Shown here: positions 8,527-21,354 of the stretch, piece after piece
How the letters are laid out: the number at the start of each line of letters is the position of its first letter
How positions within the stretch are numbered: position 1 is the stretch's first letter
Source: Paracoccaceae bacterium
GTDB taxonomy: Bacteria; Pseudomonadota; Alphaproteobacteria; Rhodobacterales; Rhodobacteraceae
Length of the DNA: 64,000 nt
Assembly: GCA_024742405.1 (NCBI GenBank)
Contig: JANSYP010000001.1
Coordinates: forward strand, 1,426,001-1,490,000
Reading direction: 5' to 3'
Program-made: the position numbers and the translations under genes
Notes under the pieces: model-generated
Told to the model about the DNA's origin: nothing
The model's input: only the letters and a program-made list of their open reading frames with translations
Databases searched by the model: none

Positions 8527-9357
8527 ATGGCCGGGCCGCCGGTTCTCGGCATCATCGCGGGACGCGGGGCATTGCCCGGGGTGATCGCGGAGGCGGCCGA
8601 GGACCAGGGGCGCCGGGTCGTTCTGGCGGTGATGGACGGTGCGGAACCCGAAGAGACCGGCCGGACAACCATTCCCTTTCGTGTGGAGCGGCTAGGCGGG
8701 CTTTTTGCGGCGCTCCGCCGAGAAAACGTGAGCGAGGTCGTGTTTGCCGGGGCCGTTGCGCGCCCCGCGCTCGACCCGCGGCGCTTTGATCTGAAAACGG
8801 CGTGGCTCGCGCGCAAGTTCCTGCCCGCAATGCGGCAGGGCGACGATGCGCTGCTCCGGGTGGTGATCGGACTTTTTGAGGCCGAAGGCTTCACCGTGCG
8901 CGGCGCCCACGAGCTGGTGCCGGGGCTGGTGGCGGCGCCCGAGGTGCTGACGCGGACCGCCCCGGACAAGGCGGCGCGGGCCGACGCCGCGCGCGCCATG
9001 GCGTTGCTGCGGATGCTCGGACCCGCCGATCTCGGCCAGTCCGCGGTCGTGGCCCGTGGTCAGCCCCTGGCGGTGGAGGCCGCGCCGGGCACCGATGTAA
9101 TGCTGGCACAAGTGGCGGCGCTGCCCGCCGACCGGCGCCCACCGGGCGGGGTCTTTGCCAAGGCGCCCAAGCCGGGGCAGGAGCGCCGGATCGACCTGCC
9201 GACCATCGGCCCGCAGACCGTCGCGGGGGTCGCAAAGGCCGGGCTTGCGGGGCTTGTCATCGAAGCCGGCGGCGTGATCGTGCTGGAGCGCGAGGCCGTG
9301 ATCGGCGCCTGCGACGCGGCGGGGCTGTTCCTCTGGGCGCGCGAGGCCGACGGATGA
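8527..9357 (+). CDS. lpxI: UDP-2,3-diacylglucosamine diphosphatase LpxI
   Basis: Hydrolyses UDP-2,3-diacylglucosamine to lipid X and UMP, the step done by LpxH in enterics. LpxI (formerly DUF1009) is the usual alphaproteobacterial replacement. The protein begins with a Rossmann-like GIIAGRGALPGVIAEAA segment. Its C-terminal half contains KAPKPGQERRIDLPTIGP and GLAGLVIEAGGVIVLE, blocks typical of the family. Length 276 matches. It starts six bases after lpxA and overlaps lpxB by four bases (ATGA). Confidence 0.93.
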   Translation: MAGPPVLGIIAGRGALPGVIAEAAEDQGRRVVLAVMDGAEPEETGRTTIPFRVERLGGLFAALRRENVSEVVFAGAVARPALDPRRFDLKTAWLARKFLPAMRQGDDALLRVVIGLFEAEGFTVRGAHELVPGLVAAPEVLTRTAPDKAARADAARAMALLRMLGPADLGQSAVVARGQPLAVEAAPGTDVMLAQVAALPADRRPPGGVFAKAPKPGQERRIDLPTIGPQTVAGVAKAGLAGLVIEAGGVIVLEREAVIGACDAAGLFLWAREADG

Positions 9358-10529
9358 CCAAGGTATTCATCGTGGTCGGCGAGGCGTCGGGCGATGCGCT
9401 CGGCGCGGCGCTGGTCGCGGGTCTGCGGGAGCTGGAACCGAGCGTTGAGATCACCGGGCTTGCCGGTCCGAGGATGCAGGCCGAAGGGCTGACGAGCCTT
9501 TTTCCGATGGAAGAGCTGTCGGTGATGGGGTTGGCCGAGGTGCTGCCGAAGTACCCGCACCTGCGCCGCAGGATGCTCCAGACCGTCGAGGCCGTGCTGG
9601 CCGCGCGCCCCGATGTGCTGCTGACCATCGACGCGCCGGATTTCTCACTGCGGGTGGCCAAGCGGGTCCGCGCCGCCGACCCCGCCATCCGCACCGTGCA
9701 TTACGTGGCGCCGTCGGTCTGGGCATGGCGGCCGGGGCGCGCGGCAAAGATGGCGCGCTTCGTCGATCAGGTGCTGGCACTTCTGCCGTTCGAGCCGTCC
9801 TATATGGAGGCCGCCGGGATGCGCTGCGATTTCGTGGGCCATCCTGTGACGACCGCGCCCGTGGCGAGCGCCGAGGACGCGGCGGCATTCCGGGCGCGGA
9901 TCGACGTGGGGCAGGGGCCGCTGATCCTCGCCCTGCCGGGATCGCGTCGCGGTGAGGTCACGCGCCTGGCGGATGTGTTCGGCGAAAGCCTCGCACGCGT
10001 CGCGGACGTGCATCCGGAGGCGCAGTTCGTTCTGCCCGCCGCGCCCGCCGTCGTGGATCTGCTGCGCGAGAGGACCACGGACTGGCCCCGTCCGCTCTAC
10101 CTGATCGACCCGGCGGACGACCCTGATGGCTCCGACAAGCGCGCGGCCTTTGCCGCCGCCGATGTCGCCCTGGCGGCGTCGGGCACGGTGTCGCTGGAGC
10201 TGGCCGCTGCCGATACACCGATGGTGATCGCCTATGACATGGCGTGGCTGACCCGGCAGATCCTGCGCCGGATGCTACGGGTCGACACGGTGACGCTGGT
10301 CAATCTGGTCTCCGACACGCGGGTCGTGCCGGAGTTTCTGGCGGATAACTGCACCGCCGACCGCATCGCACCAGCGCTGCTGAATGTGCTTGCCGATCCC
10401 GGCGCGCAGCAGAAGGCTGCACGGCTGACGATGGAGCGGCTCGGCCGCGGCGGCGAACTGCCCGGCACGCGCGCGGCGCGGGCAGTGCTGGACGGGCTGG
10501 CCAGCACTGGTGGAGGTAAAAATCGATGA
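9354..10529 (+). CDS. lpxB: Lipid-A-disaccharide synthase LpxB
   Basis: Membrane-associated GT19 glycosyltransferase joining UDP-diacylglucosamine and lipid X into the beta-1,6-linked lipid A disaccharide. Starts with VGEASGDALGAAL, followed by PDVLLTIDAPDFSLRVAK, HYVAPSVWAWRPGRA and the conserved VGHP. C-terminal signatures include ALPGSRRGEV and AASGTVSLELA. Length 391 is normal. ATGA overlaps at both ends couple it to lpxI and to the chorismate mutase gene. Confidence 0.96.
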   Translation: MTKVFIVVGEASGDALGAALVAGLRELEPSVEITGLAGPRMQAEGLTSLFPMEELSVMGLAEVLPKYPHLRRRMLQTVEAVLAARPDVLLTIDAPDFSLRVAKRVRAADPAIRTVHYVAPSVWAWRPGRAAKMARFVDQVLALLPFEPSYMEAAGMRCDFVGHPVTTAPVASAEDAAAFRARIDVGQGPLILALPGSRRGEVTRLADVFGESLARVADVHPEAQFVLPAAPAVVDLLRERTTDWPRPLYLIDPADDPDGSDKRAAFAAADVALAASGTVSLELAAADTPMVIAYDMAWLTRQILRRMLRVDTVTLVNLVSDTRVVPEFLADNCTADRIAPALLNVLADPGAQQKAARLTMERLGRGGELPGTRAARAVLDGLASTGGGKNR

Positions 10530-11047
10530 TGGTGCCCTTCCGGTTGGTCGTTCTGTTTTTCGCCCTTTCGTCTTCGGCGAGCGCCGAAACACCCAACCTC
10601 TCCGATCTGATTGCCGAGCGCCTCTCGCTCATGCGTCCGGTCGCGGCCTGGAAACTCGAAAACGATCGCCCGGTCGAGGACCTCGGACGTGAGGCAGTGG
10701 TCTTGGATGAAGCGAGCGCGCGCGCCGCAGAGCGCGGAATTGATCGCCCCGGCATCCGCGCGTTCTTCGAGATCCAGATCGACGCGGCCAAGGAGATCCA
10801 GAACTGCTGGATGCTGCGCTGGACGGACACGGAGCGATCGGACGAGCCGGTACCGGACTTGCTGAACGAGATCCGGCCGGACCTGCTGCGCCTGGGGGAC
10901 GCCATCATCGACGCGATGGCGAACGACCTACGGAATGGTCGGCGGCTCGAAGCGGAACCCGAGGATTTCGACATCGATTGTCTCAAGCCCCAGACGGCAG
11001 CCGCGCTGAGCGCCGCGCTGTCGGAGGTGAAAGCGGCCGGGGACTAG
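10526..11047 (+). CDS. Secreted gamma-class chorismate mutase (AroQ-gamma)
   Basis: Predicted periplasmic or secreted all-helical chorismate mutase (chorismate to prephenate). A signal peptide (residues 1-20, ending SSASA) precedes an AroQ pattern: LSDLIAERLSLM with its Arg, VAAWKLEN with its Lys, LGREAVVL, then FFEIQIDAAKEIQ with Glu and Gln of the active site. Two cysteines, at 94 and 152, could form the disulfide known in exported AroQ-gamma enzymes. The start overlaps the lpxB stop (ATGATG). Its place at the end of a lipid A operon is unexplained. Assignment is from motif recognition. Confidence 0.8.
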   Translation: MMVPFRLVVLFFALSSSASAETPNLSDLIAERLSLMRPVAAWKLENDRPVEDLGREAVVLDEASARAAERGIDRPGIRAFFEIQIDAAKEIQNCWMLRWTDTERSDEPVPDLLNEIRPDLLRLGDAIIDAMANDLRNGRRLEAEPEDFDIDCLKPQTAAALSAALSEVKAAGD

Positions 11048-11052
11048 CCCGA

Positions 11053-12201
11053 TCAGGCGGCAGCCCGCGCCGCGCCGCGCCAGATCCACCCGCCCCCGAG
11101 CACCCGGCTGCCCCCGGTTTCGTAGAACACACAGGCCTGTCCCGGGCTGACGCCTTCTTCGGCATTCAACAATTCGACCTCAGCCTCAGATTCGTTGATG
11201 GGGCGCAGAATCGCCTCGCGCGGCGGACGCGTGGAGCGGACCTTGACCGAAATCGCCTGTTCACGACCCGGCATCAGCGGATTGTCGCCGAGCCAGTTTA
11301 TCTCTCGTACGGGTACGGTCCGCGTGCTCAATGCGTCCTTCGGGCCGACAATGACGCAACGTTTTTCCGGGTCGAGGCGCACGACATAGAGCGGGTCCGC
11401 CAGCCCGCCGATCCCGAGGCCGCGACGCTGCCCGATCGTGTAGTGGATCACGCCGTCATGGCGTCCCAGCACGCGGCCCTGCATGTCGACGATCTCGCCC
11501 GGTTCCGCGGCACCCGGGCGCAGCTTTTCGATCACGGCAGCATAGTTGCCGTTTGGCACGAAGCAGATGTCCTGGCTGTCGGGTTTGTCGGCCACGGGCA
11601 GGCCGTATCTCTCGGCCAGCGCGCGGGTGGCGTCTTTGCTTGGCAGGCCGCCCAGAGGGAAACGGAGGTAACTAAGCTGTTCCGCCGTCGTCGAAAAGAG
11701 GAAGTAGCTCTGATCCCGCACCGCATCGGCGGCGCAATGGAGCTCCGGCCCCGACGGCCCCAGTTTGCGCTGAATATAGTGGCCGGTCGCCATGCAATCG
11801 GCATCGAGATCGCGCGCCGTTTCCAGCAGATCGCGAAATTTCACCCGCTCATTGCAGCGAATGCAGGGCACAGGGGTCGCCCCGGCCAGATAACTGTCGG
11901 CAAATTCGTCGATAACCGCATCGCGAAACGTACTTTCGTAATCCAGCACGTAATGCGGAAAGCCCATGCGTTCGGCCACGCGGCGCGCGTCATGGATGTC
12001 TCGCCCGGCGCAGCATGCGCCTTTCTTGGCCAGGGCCGCGCCATGGTCATAGAGCTGCAAGGTCACGCCGACGACATCGTAGCCTTCTTCGGCCAGCTGT
12101 GCGGCCACGACGGAACTGTCCACACCGCCGGACATGGCGACGACGACGCGGGTCTGTGACACGGGCTTTGGCAGGCCGAGCGAGTTGAGCGCTGACGTCA
12201 T
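11053..12201 (-). CDS. mnmA: tRNA-specific 2-thiouridylase MnmA
   Basis: Catalyses 2-thiolation of U34 in Lys, Glu and Gln tRNAs using ATP and relayed sulfur. The PP-loop [10 protein letters not shown] lies near the N-terminus. Catalytic cysteines are in [11 protein letters not shown] and, after the fold, QDICFVPNG; the C-terminal barrel contains [18 protein letters not shown]. The start is placed at the ATG at 12201 (382 residues) rather than the in-frame TTG ten codons upstream, because AGGA sits 11 bases ahead and homologues begin close to this point. It converges on the chorismate mutase gene with a five-base gap. Confidence 0.95.
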   Translation of the reverse strand: MTSALNSLGLPKPVSQTRVVVAMSGGVDSSVVAAQLAEEGYDVVGVTLQLYDHGAALAKKGACCAGRDIHDARRVAERMGFPHYVLDYESTFRDAVIDEFADSYLAGATPVPCIRCNERVKFRDLLETARDLDADCMATGHYIQRKLGPSGPELHCAADAVRDQSYFLFSTTAEQLSYLRFPLGGLPSKDATRALAERYGLPVADKPDSQDICFVPNGNYAAVIEKLRPGAAEPGEIVDMQGRVLGRHDGVIHYTIGQRRGLGIGGLADPLYVVRLDPEKRCVIVGPKDALSTRTVPVREINWLGDNPLMPGREQAISVKVRSTRPPREAILRPINESEAEVELLNAEEGVSPGQACVFYETGGSRVLGGGWIWRGAARAAA

Positions 12202-12333
12202 GGGAAGGCAGGTCCTGACCTGGAAAAACAAACCCGATATATAGGAAAATCCTCCGTAAGAACAAGGCGCGGCATCAACCGTCGTTTACCACCGGTCTGG
12301 CAGTTTTCCCCCGTGCAGTACGAGGGGATGACC

Positions 12334-12612
12334 ATGTATATTCGCAAAGTGGACGGGCCACGCGTTGTAAAGCTACCTGACGGATCCATGCTGACGCGCG
12401 CCGATCTGCCGTCGCCGGAAACCCGCCGCTGGGTCGCCAGCCGAAAGGCGCTTGTCGTTAAGGCCGTGAAGCACGGTTTGATCAGTGAATCTGAGGCCTT
12501 GAACAGTTACGGCTTATCTGATGAAGAATTAACCAGTTGGGAACAGGCGGTCGAAGCGCATGGAGAAGTTGCACTTAAGGCGACAAGTGTGCAAAAATAC
12601 AGGCATAGTTAA
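12334..12612 (+). CDS. sciP: CtrA inhibitor SciP (DUF1153)
   Basis: Small helix-turn-helix protein that in Caulobacter binds CtrA and represses CtrA-activated genes in G1. The 92-residue product begins MYIRKVDGPRVVKLPDG and contains the core LPSPETRRWVASRKA followed by VVKAVKHGLIS and YGLSDEEL, which form the DNA-binding helices. The start at 12334 is chosen because GAGGGG lies six bases upstream; ATG 12328 and GTG 12313 are less likely. It lies directly upstream of ctrA, its regulatory partner, with a 125-base regulatory gap between. Confidence 0.92.
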   Translation: MYIRKVDGPRVVKLPDGSMLTRADLPSPETRRWVASRKALVVKAVKHGLISESEALNSYGLSDEELTSWEQAVEAHGEVALKATSVQKYRHS

Positions 12613-12654
12613 CGTTGCCTTTTCGACTTAAGGACAGTTTTACATTGTTTCTGG

Positions 12655-12675
12655 TATGGTAACAGTTATGGTAAC
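12655..12675 (+). repeat. 9-bp direct repeat upstream of ctrA
   Basis: TATGGTAAC occurs at 12655-12663 and again at 12667-12675, separated by AGT, giving a 12-base period. The second copy overlaps the candidate CtrA box. The spacing, just over one helical turn, would suit two protomers binding the same DNA face. No known regulator is assigned. Confidence 0.5.
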
Positions 12676-12685
12676 TCAAGGTTAA
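12671..12685 (+). promoter_or_regulatory. Candidate CtrA box (autoregulation)
   Basis: GTAA at 12671-12674 and TTAA at 12682-12685 are separated by exactly seven bases, one mismatch from the CtrA consensus TTAA-N7-TTAA. It lies 53 bases before the ctrA ATG, so direct autoregulation, as known in Caulobacter, is plausible. The flanking TATGGTAAC repeats may be part of the same operator. Confidence 0.5.
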
Positions 12686-12737
12686 GGGTTCTTCACCAAA
12701 AGTCAGGTGAAAGAAACGGTAAAGACGGAGCCTGGCA

Positions 12738-13451
12738 ATGCGCGTTCTGCTGGTTGAAGATGATCCGACCACGTCCAAGAGCATCGAGCTGATGCTGACC
12801 CATGCCAACTTAAACGTCTATTGTACCGATTTGGGCGAAGAAGGCATCGATCTCGCCAAGCTCTATGACTACGATCTGATCCTGCTGGATCTCGGGCTTC
12901 CCGACATGAATGGCCACGAAGTTCTGCGACAGCTGCGTATGGCAAAGATCGAAACGCCCATACTGATCCTCTCCGGCGCCGACGACACCGACAACAAGAT
13001 CAAGGGTTTCGGTTTTGGCGCTGACGACTACCTGACCAAGCCGTTTCACCGCGAAGAATTGATCGCACGCATTCACGCGATCATCCGCCGCTCCAAGGGT
13101 CATGCGCAATCCGTGATCCGGACGGGCAAGATCGAGGTCAATCTCGACGCCAAGACGGTCGAGGCCACCGGACAGCCGGTGCATCTGACCGGCAAAGAGT
13201 ACCAGATGCTCGAGCTTCTGTCGCTTCGGAAGGGAACGACCCTGACCAAGGAGATGTTCCTTAACCATCTCTATGGCGGCATGGATGAGCCCGAGTTGAA
13301 GATCATCGACGTTTTCATCTGCAAGCTGCGCAAGAAGCTTGCCCAGGCAACCGGTGGCGAGACCTATATCGAAACAGTCTGGGGCCGCGGATATGTTCTG
13401 CGCGATCCTGAGCCGTCAAGCGCGACGCCGCCTCTGGCCGCGAGCGCCTGA
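12738..13451 (+). CDS. ctrA: Cell-cycle response regulator CtrA
   Basis: OmpR-type response regulator that controls cell cycle, motility and GTA expression in alphaproteobacteria. The receiver domain starts [10 protein letters not shown] with acidic residues and the phospho-acceptor Asp51 in [10 protein letters not shown]. The conserved Lys lies in ADDYLTKPF. The winged-helix DNA-binding domain (about 125-230) includes [22 protein letters not shown] and TVWGRGYVL, diagnostic for CtrA. Length 237 is usual. In Rhodobacter it is not essential but is needed for flagella and GTA, relevant to the GTA cluster starting 36 kb downstream. Confidence 0.97.
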   Translation: MRVLLVEDDPTTSKSIELMLTHANLNVYCTDLGEEGIDLAKLYDYDLILLDLGLPDMNGHEVLRQLRMAKIETPILILSGADDTDNKIKGFGFGADDYLTKPFHREELIARIHAIIRRSKGHAQSVIRTGKIEVNLDAKTVEATGQPVHLTGKEYQMLELLSLRKGTTLTKEMFLNHLYGGMDEPELKIIDVFICKLRKKLAQATGGETYIETVWGRGYVLRDPEPSSATPPLAASA

Positions 13452-13468
13452 ACCAAACAAAGTCCTAG

Positions 13469-17733
<4,265 letters not shown>

Positions 17734-17772
17734 AGAATGTCTTAAAAGGGTCTTTACATTTCCGGGCGAAAG

Positions 17773-17787
17773 GAACAAAAGTAGAAC
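17773..17787 (+). promoter_or_regulatory. LexA (SOS) operator, GAAC-N7-GAAC
   Basis: GAAC at 17773-17776, seven bases, GAAC at 17784-17787. This is the exact direct-repeat operator described for alphaproteobacterial LexA (GTTC-N7-GTTC on the other strand), including its AT-rich centre (AAAAGTA). A TTTACA at 17753-17758 could be the -35 of the controlled promoter. It lies 29 bases before the ATG of the 42-residue membrane peptide, the only gene it could regulate downstream. Confidence 0.7.
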
Positions 17788-17815
17788 ATAGAGTTTCTGC
17801 AAGGGAGCCGCCCCG

Positions 17816-17944
17816 ATGAGTGATGTTCTGCACAAGCTGCGCCGCGCCAGACCGTACCTGACCGAAGATCTGCTCGGGATCTGTGCCCTTGCGGTGATTT
17901 TTTTTGGAGCCGCCCAGATGACGGGGTTCCTCCTGCCCACCTGA
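17816..17944 (+). CDS. 42-residue single-pass membrane peptide, probably SOS-controlled
   Basis: Small gene with AGGGAG about 9 bases ahead of the ATG. The product has a charged N-terminal helix (MSDVLHKLRRARPYL...) followed by a hydrophobic segment of about 20 residues (GICALAVIFFGAAQM...) and a short tail ending LLPT. It lies between the LexA-type operator and a strong terminator, forming a complete one-gene unit. I recognise no named family. By position, size and regulation it resembles SOS-induced inner-membrane division inhibitors such as Caulobacter SidA, but that is inference and no homology is claimed. Confidence 0.65.
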   Translation: MSDVLHKLRRARPYLTEDLLGICALAVIFFGAAQMTGFLLPT

Positions 17945-18061
17945 TCTGCCTGCGACCTGACCGGGTCCGACGGTTCGCCTGCTCACGAGCCTGTATCTTG
18001 TCCCCGAACGCTGCGCCCGTCCTGCGCGCGGCGTCTTCCGGACCCGGTGATCGCTTCCTCG

Positions 18062-18098
18062 CCGCCGCCTTCCGAACCGGAAGTGCGGCGGTTTTTTT
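18062..18098 (+). terminator. Intrinsic terminator after the micropeptide gene
   Basis: CCGCCGC at 18062-18068 plus CTTCC pair with GGAAG (18079-18083) and GCGGCGG (18085-18091) around the loop GAACC, with one bulged T. Seven T residues follow at 18092-18098. This is a textbook rho-independent terminator on the + strand and ends transcription from recG and the SOS promoter before the convergent Fe-S scaffold gene. Confidence 0.85.
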
Positions 18099-18142
18099 GT
18101 CTGGGCGGGTGCGGGTCCTAGCCGCCGCGATACGCGAAAGCG

Positions 18143-18592
18143 TCAGGCGCAGGCCGATTTTGTTGCGGCGTCGCAGGCCTCCAGCGTGGCGTCGAAGGCC
18201 AACAGGATCGACGCATGACGATTGGCAAACCCTTGCGCTGCAGACAGAATTTCGAGATCCGCAAAGGGCGCGTCGGGCGCCGGACCGCCTTCGGTCAGCA
18301 TCGCGGCCAGTTGCGCGCGCCCGCGGGCGACGGTCGCGCGGTCGCAGCCGATCACGGCCTGTCCCAGCACCGCCGCGGCGGCCTGACCGAGCGCGCAGGC
18401 TTTCACGTCTTGGGCAAAACGCGTGATCTCATCGCCGTCCAGATCGACATCGACGGAGACGACCGATCCGCAGAGCGGCGCCCGCTTGCGCGCGCTGCCC
18501 GCGGGCGCGTCGAGCTTTCCCAGATGCGGAATGTCGGCGGCCAGCGCCAGGATCTTCTGGGAGTAGAGCTTGATCAGGTCGGTTTCGGCCAT
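18143..18592 (-). CDS. Iron-sulfur cluster assembly scaffold (NifU N-terminal/IscU-like)
   Basis: U-type scaffold-like protein on which nascent Fe-S clusters could be assembled. The 149-residue product has the three-cysteine pattern of the family: Cys in RAPLCGSVV, Cys in VKACALGQAAAAVLG, and a late Cys in LEACDAATKSACA. The VSVDVDLDGDEITRFAQDVKAC stretch is the typical beta-strand and loop region. Roseobacter relatives sit as solitary genes, as here. It is divergent from hisI across a 67-base gap. Family confident; whether it is a dedicated scaffold is not established. Confidence 0.78.
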   Translation of the reverse strand: MAETDLIKLYSQKILALAADIPHLGKLDAPAGSARKRAPLCGSVVSVDVDLDGDEITRFAQDVKACALGQAAAAVLGQAVIGCDRATVARGRAQLAAMLTEGGPAPDAPFADLEILSAAQGFANRHASILLAFDATLEACDAATKSACA

Positions 18593-18659
18593 TGTCGCTT
18601 TCCACGGTTTCGCGTCTGTCCTAGCTAGTCTTTCGACGCGTCAAAGCAAAGGATGTCCG

Positions 18660-19022
18660 ATGCCATTCGATCCCGCAACCCTGCGTTTCAATGCCGACGG
18701 GCTCGTGCCTGTCATCGCGCAGGACGCCCGGAGCCATGAGGTGCTGATGATGGCTTGGATGAACGCGGAGGCCGTCACGCGTACGCTGGAGACCGGCCGC
18801 GTGACCTATTGGTCGCGCTCGCGGCAGGCGTTCTGGGTCAAGGGCGAAACGTCTGGCCACATCCAGGAGCTTGTCGATCTTCGCGTGGATTGCGACCGCG
18901 ACTGCCTGCTGGTTCTGGTCAATCAGACGGGAGCGGCCTGCCACACCAATCGCCGGACCTGTTTCTATACCGCGGTGCGCGACGGGACGGAGATCGAGCT
19001 CATGGCGCCGGAGGCAGACTGA
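18660..19022 (+). CDS. hisI: Phosphoribosyl-AMP cyclohydrolase HisI
   Basis: Third step of histidine synthesis: opens the adenine ring of phosphoribosyl-AMP in a Zn- and Mg-dependent reaction. Motifs are VLMMAWMN, YWSRSRQAFWVKGETSGH, VDCDRDCLLVLV with metal-binding Asp and Cys residues, and CHTNRRTCFY with the remaining cysteines. The ATG at 18660 begins the usual MPFDPATLRF N-terminus (120 residues); upstream in-frame sequence is not coding. Its 3' end overlaps the convergent gluQ gene by 23 bases. Confidence 0.95.
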   Translation: MPFDPATLRFNADGLVPVIAQDARSHEVLMMAWMNAEAVTRTLETGRVTYWSRSRQAFWVKGETSGHIQELVDLRVDCDRDCLLVLVNQTGAACHTNRRTCFYTAVRDGTEIELMAPEAD

Positions 19023-19857
19023 CCATCGCCCGGATGTCCGCAGGGATCTTGCCCGCCTCGCGGTAGAGACGGATGGCGCGGGCATCGTCGCGCTTGGCTA
19101 GACGTTTGCCGGTCTCATCCCGGATCAGCCGGTGGTGGTGATAGAGCGGCGTCGGCAGCTCCAGCAGGCGCTGGAGCAGCACGTGGATCGCCGTTGCTTC
19201 GAACAGGTCGACGCTGCGCACCACATGGGAGATCTGCTGTACCGCATCGTCCACGGTAACGGCGAGATGGTAGGCGATGGCGCCGGAGCCGCGCCGCGCC
19301 AGCACGACATCGCCAATCTCATTGACCAAGGTCTCGGGGGCGACCCGGTGCGTCCCCGCGCGCTCTGGCCCGATCTCGGTAAAGGTGATCGGTCCTGTGC
19401 GTGCGACCGCCCGCGCCATGTTCAGACGCAACGCGTCGCCCGGCTGGCGGTCCGACATCGTCCGAGCGCGGCAGGTGCCGGGATAGACGAGCCCGTCCGG
19501 CCCAAGGGGCGTGGGGGCACCTTCCTGTGGGGCGGACAGCGCCGCACGGATGTCGGCGCGGTTGCAGCGGCAGGGATAGACGAGACCCAATGCGCTGAGC
19601 CAGTCGAGCGCGCCGGCATGGTCTTGCGGATGATCCGACTGGCGCCGCACGGGCCGGGGCCAGTCCAGCCCGAGCCAGGAGAGATCCTGTTCGATCAGCG
19701 CCTCCCATTCCGGCTTGCACCGTTCGCGGTCGAGATCCTCGATCCGCAACAAGAACTGCCCACCCGAGGTGTGGGCGAGGTCGTGGGCCAGCATCGCGGA
19801 ATAGGCGTGGCCGAGATGGAGCGGCCCGGTGGGTGAGGGCGCAAAACGGGTGATCAT
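19000..19857 (-). CDS. gluQ: Glutamyl-Q tRNA(Asp) synthetase
   Basis: Truncated GluRS paralogue that attaches glutamate to queuosine in tRNA(Asp). It lacks the anticodon-binding domain, consistent with 285 residues. The N-terminus TRFAPSPTGPLHLGHA carries the HIGH motif and GKRLAKRDDAR is the KMSKS-like loop. The zinc site typical of GluQ is present as PCRCNRAD followed by Tyr and GTCR. The start at 19857 is set by this N-terminus. It lies 25 bases after trmFO, so the two tRNA-modification genes are probably co-transcribed. Confidence 0.93.
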   Translation of the reverse strand: MITRFAPSPTGPLHLGHAYSAMLAHDLAHTSGGQFLLRIEDLDRERCKPEWEALIEQDLSWLGLDWPRPVRRQSDHPQDHAGALDWLSALGLVYPCRCNRADIRAALSAPQEGAPTPLGPDGLVYPGTCRARTMSDRQPGDALRLNMARAVARTGPITFTEIGPERAGTHRVAPETLVNEIGDVVLARRGSGAIAYHLAVTVDDAVQQISHVVRSVDLFEATAIHVLLQRLLELPTPLYHHHRLIRDETGKRLAKRDDARAIRLYREAGKIPADIRAMVSLPPAP

Positions 19858-19882
19858 GGTGGTGGCCCGACTGGCGGTCCTG

Positions 19883-21250
19883 TCACTCCGCGGCCTTTGC
19901 CGAGGGGCCGACCTGACCGTCAAGCCAGGTGGTCCATGCGGCTTTGGCTCGGTCGGTATAGGCCCGATAACGTTCCTTGCGTCCGCGCCGCCCGCCGCGC
20001 GAGTCGACCGGCGGGAAGAGCCCGAAATTGACATTCATCGGCTGAAACGTCTTGGCCTCGGCATCGCCGGTGATATGGGCGACCAGCGCGCCGGTCGCGG
20101 TCTCGCGCGGCGGCGGCGGGAGGGTCGTCCCGGTCAGCTCCGCCGCCCAGAGACGGCCCGCGAGCAGGCCCATGGCCGCGCTTTCGACATAGCCTTCGAC
20201 GCCCGAGATCTGTCCGGCAAAGCGAATATGGGGCTGCATGCGCCAACGGAGCGCCGGGTCGAGCAGGGTCGGGCTGTTGAGAAACGTGTTCCGGTGGATT
20301 CCGCCGAGCCGCGCGAACCGGGCGTCCTGCAGTCCGGGAATCGTCCGAAAAACATCCGCTTGCGCGCCGTACTTCATTTTGGTCTGGAAACCTACGATGT
20401 TGAAGAGCGTCCCCAAAGCATTGTCCCGGCGGAGCTGCACCACGGCGTAGGCTTTGATGTCGGGCTGATGCGGATTGGTCAGGCCCACGGGCTTCATCGG
20501 ACCGAAGCGCAGAGTTTCGCGCCCGCGCTCGGCCATGACCTCGATCGGCAGACAGCCGTCGAAATAGCCGGCGGTCTCGCCTTCCTTGAACGCGGTCTTG
20601 TCGGCGGCGAGCAGCGCGTCGATGAAACCCTCGTACTGGTCGCGGTCCATAGGGCAGTTGAGATAGGCCGTGCGCTCGGCCTCGGTCTCGCCCTTGTCGT
20701 AGCGCGACTGGAACCACGCGATGTCCATGTCCACGCTCTCGGCATAGACGATGGGGGCGATGGCATCGAAGAAAGCCAGCGCCTCTTCGCCGGTCTCGGC
20801 GCGGATCGCTTCGGCAAGCGCGCCGGACGTGAGCGGTCCGGTGGCGATGATCGTCGGCTGATCGGACGGGGGAAGGGCGGTGATCTCGGCGTCGCTGCGC
20901 GTCACAAGCGGATGCGCCATCAGCCGTTCGGTCACCGCGGCGGCGAAAGGGTCGCGGTCCACCGCGAGCGCGCCGCCGGCCGGAAGGGCATGGGCGTCGG
21001 CCATCGCCATGATCAGCCCGCCGGCCTGGCGCATTTCCCAATGGAGCAGGCCCACCGCGTTCTGTTCGTCATCGTCGGACCGGAAGGAGTTGGAGCAGAC
21101 CATTTCGGCCAGATCGCCCGTGCGGTGCGCGAAGGTTCCGGTTTGGGGGCGCATCTCATGGATGACGACGGGAACGCCCGCCTGCGCGGCCTGCCAGGCG
21201 GCCTCGGACCCGGCCATGCCGCCGCCGATGATATGGAGGGTGCGTGTCAT
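19883..21250 (-). CDS. trmFO: Methylenetetrahydrofolate-tRNA-(uracil-5-)-methyltransferase TrmFO
   Basis: FAD- and folate-dependent enzyme forming ribothymidine at position 54 of tRNAs. The N-terminal FAD motif is [16 protein letters not shown], then VIHEMRP and the hallmark [12 protein letters not shown] further Cys lies in [15 protein letters not shown], and NFGLFPP is the conserved C-terminal region. Length 455 is normal. Upstream partner of gluQ on the minus strand. Confidence 0.95.
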   Translation of the reverse strand: MTRTLHIIGGGMAGSEAAWQAAQAGVPVVIHEMRPQTGTFAHRTGDLAEMVCSNSFRSDDDEQNAVGLLHWEMRQAGGLIMAMADAHALPAGGALAVDRDPFAAAVTERLMAHPLVTRSDAEITALPPSDQPTIIATGPLTSGALAEAIRAETGEEALAFFDAIAPIVYAESVDMDIAWFQSRYDKGETEAERTAYLNCPMDRDQYEGFIDALLAADKTAFKEGETAGYFDGCLPIEVMAERGRETLRFGPMKPVGLTNPHQPDIKAYAVVQLRRDNALGTLFNIVGFQTKMKYGAQADVFRTIPGLQDARFARLGGIHRNTFLNSPTLLDPALRWRMQPHIRFAGQISGVEGYVESAAMGLLAGRLWAAELTGTTLPPPPRETATGALVAHITGDAEAKTFQPMNVNFGLFPPVDSRGGRRGRKERYRAYTDRAKAAWTTWLDGQVGPSAKAAE

Positions 21251-21354
21251 TTGCCGTACCTATGCCGCCGCGCCCGTCATTGAAAGCCCGCAGGCGGTGC
21301 CGGTGCTTGACCGGCAGCGGGTTTGGTCGAAGTTACCGGGAGACATGCGGGGGG

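Noticed and set aside
17998-18426. Arg-rich frame over the terminator and Fe-S scaffold gene
   Set aside because: Contains the intrinsic terminator and is antisense to a recognised gene.
18570-18659. Upstream extension of hisI by 30 codons
   Set aside because: Crosses the divergent promoter region of the Fe-S scaffold gene; the standard HisI N-terminus begins at 18660.
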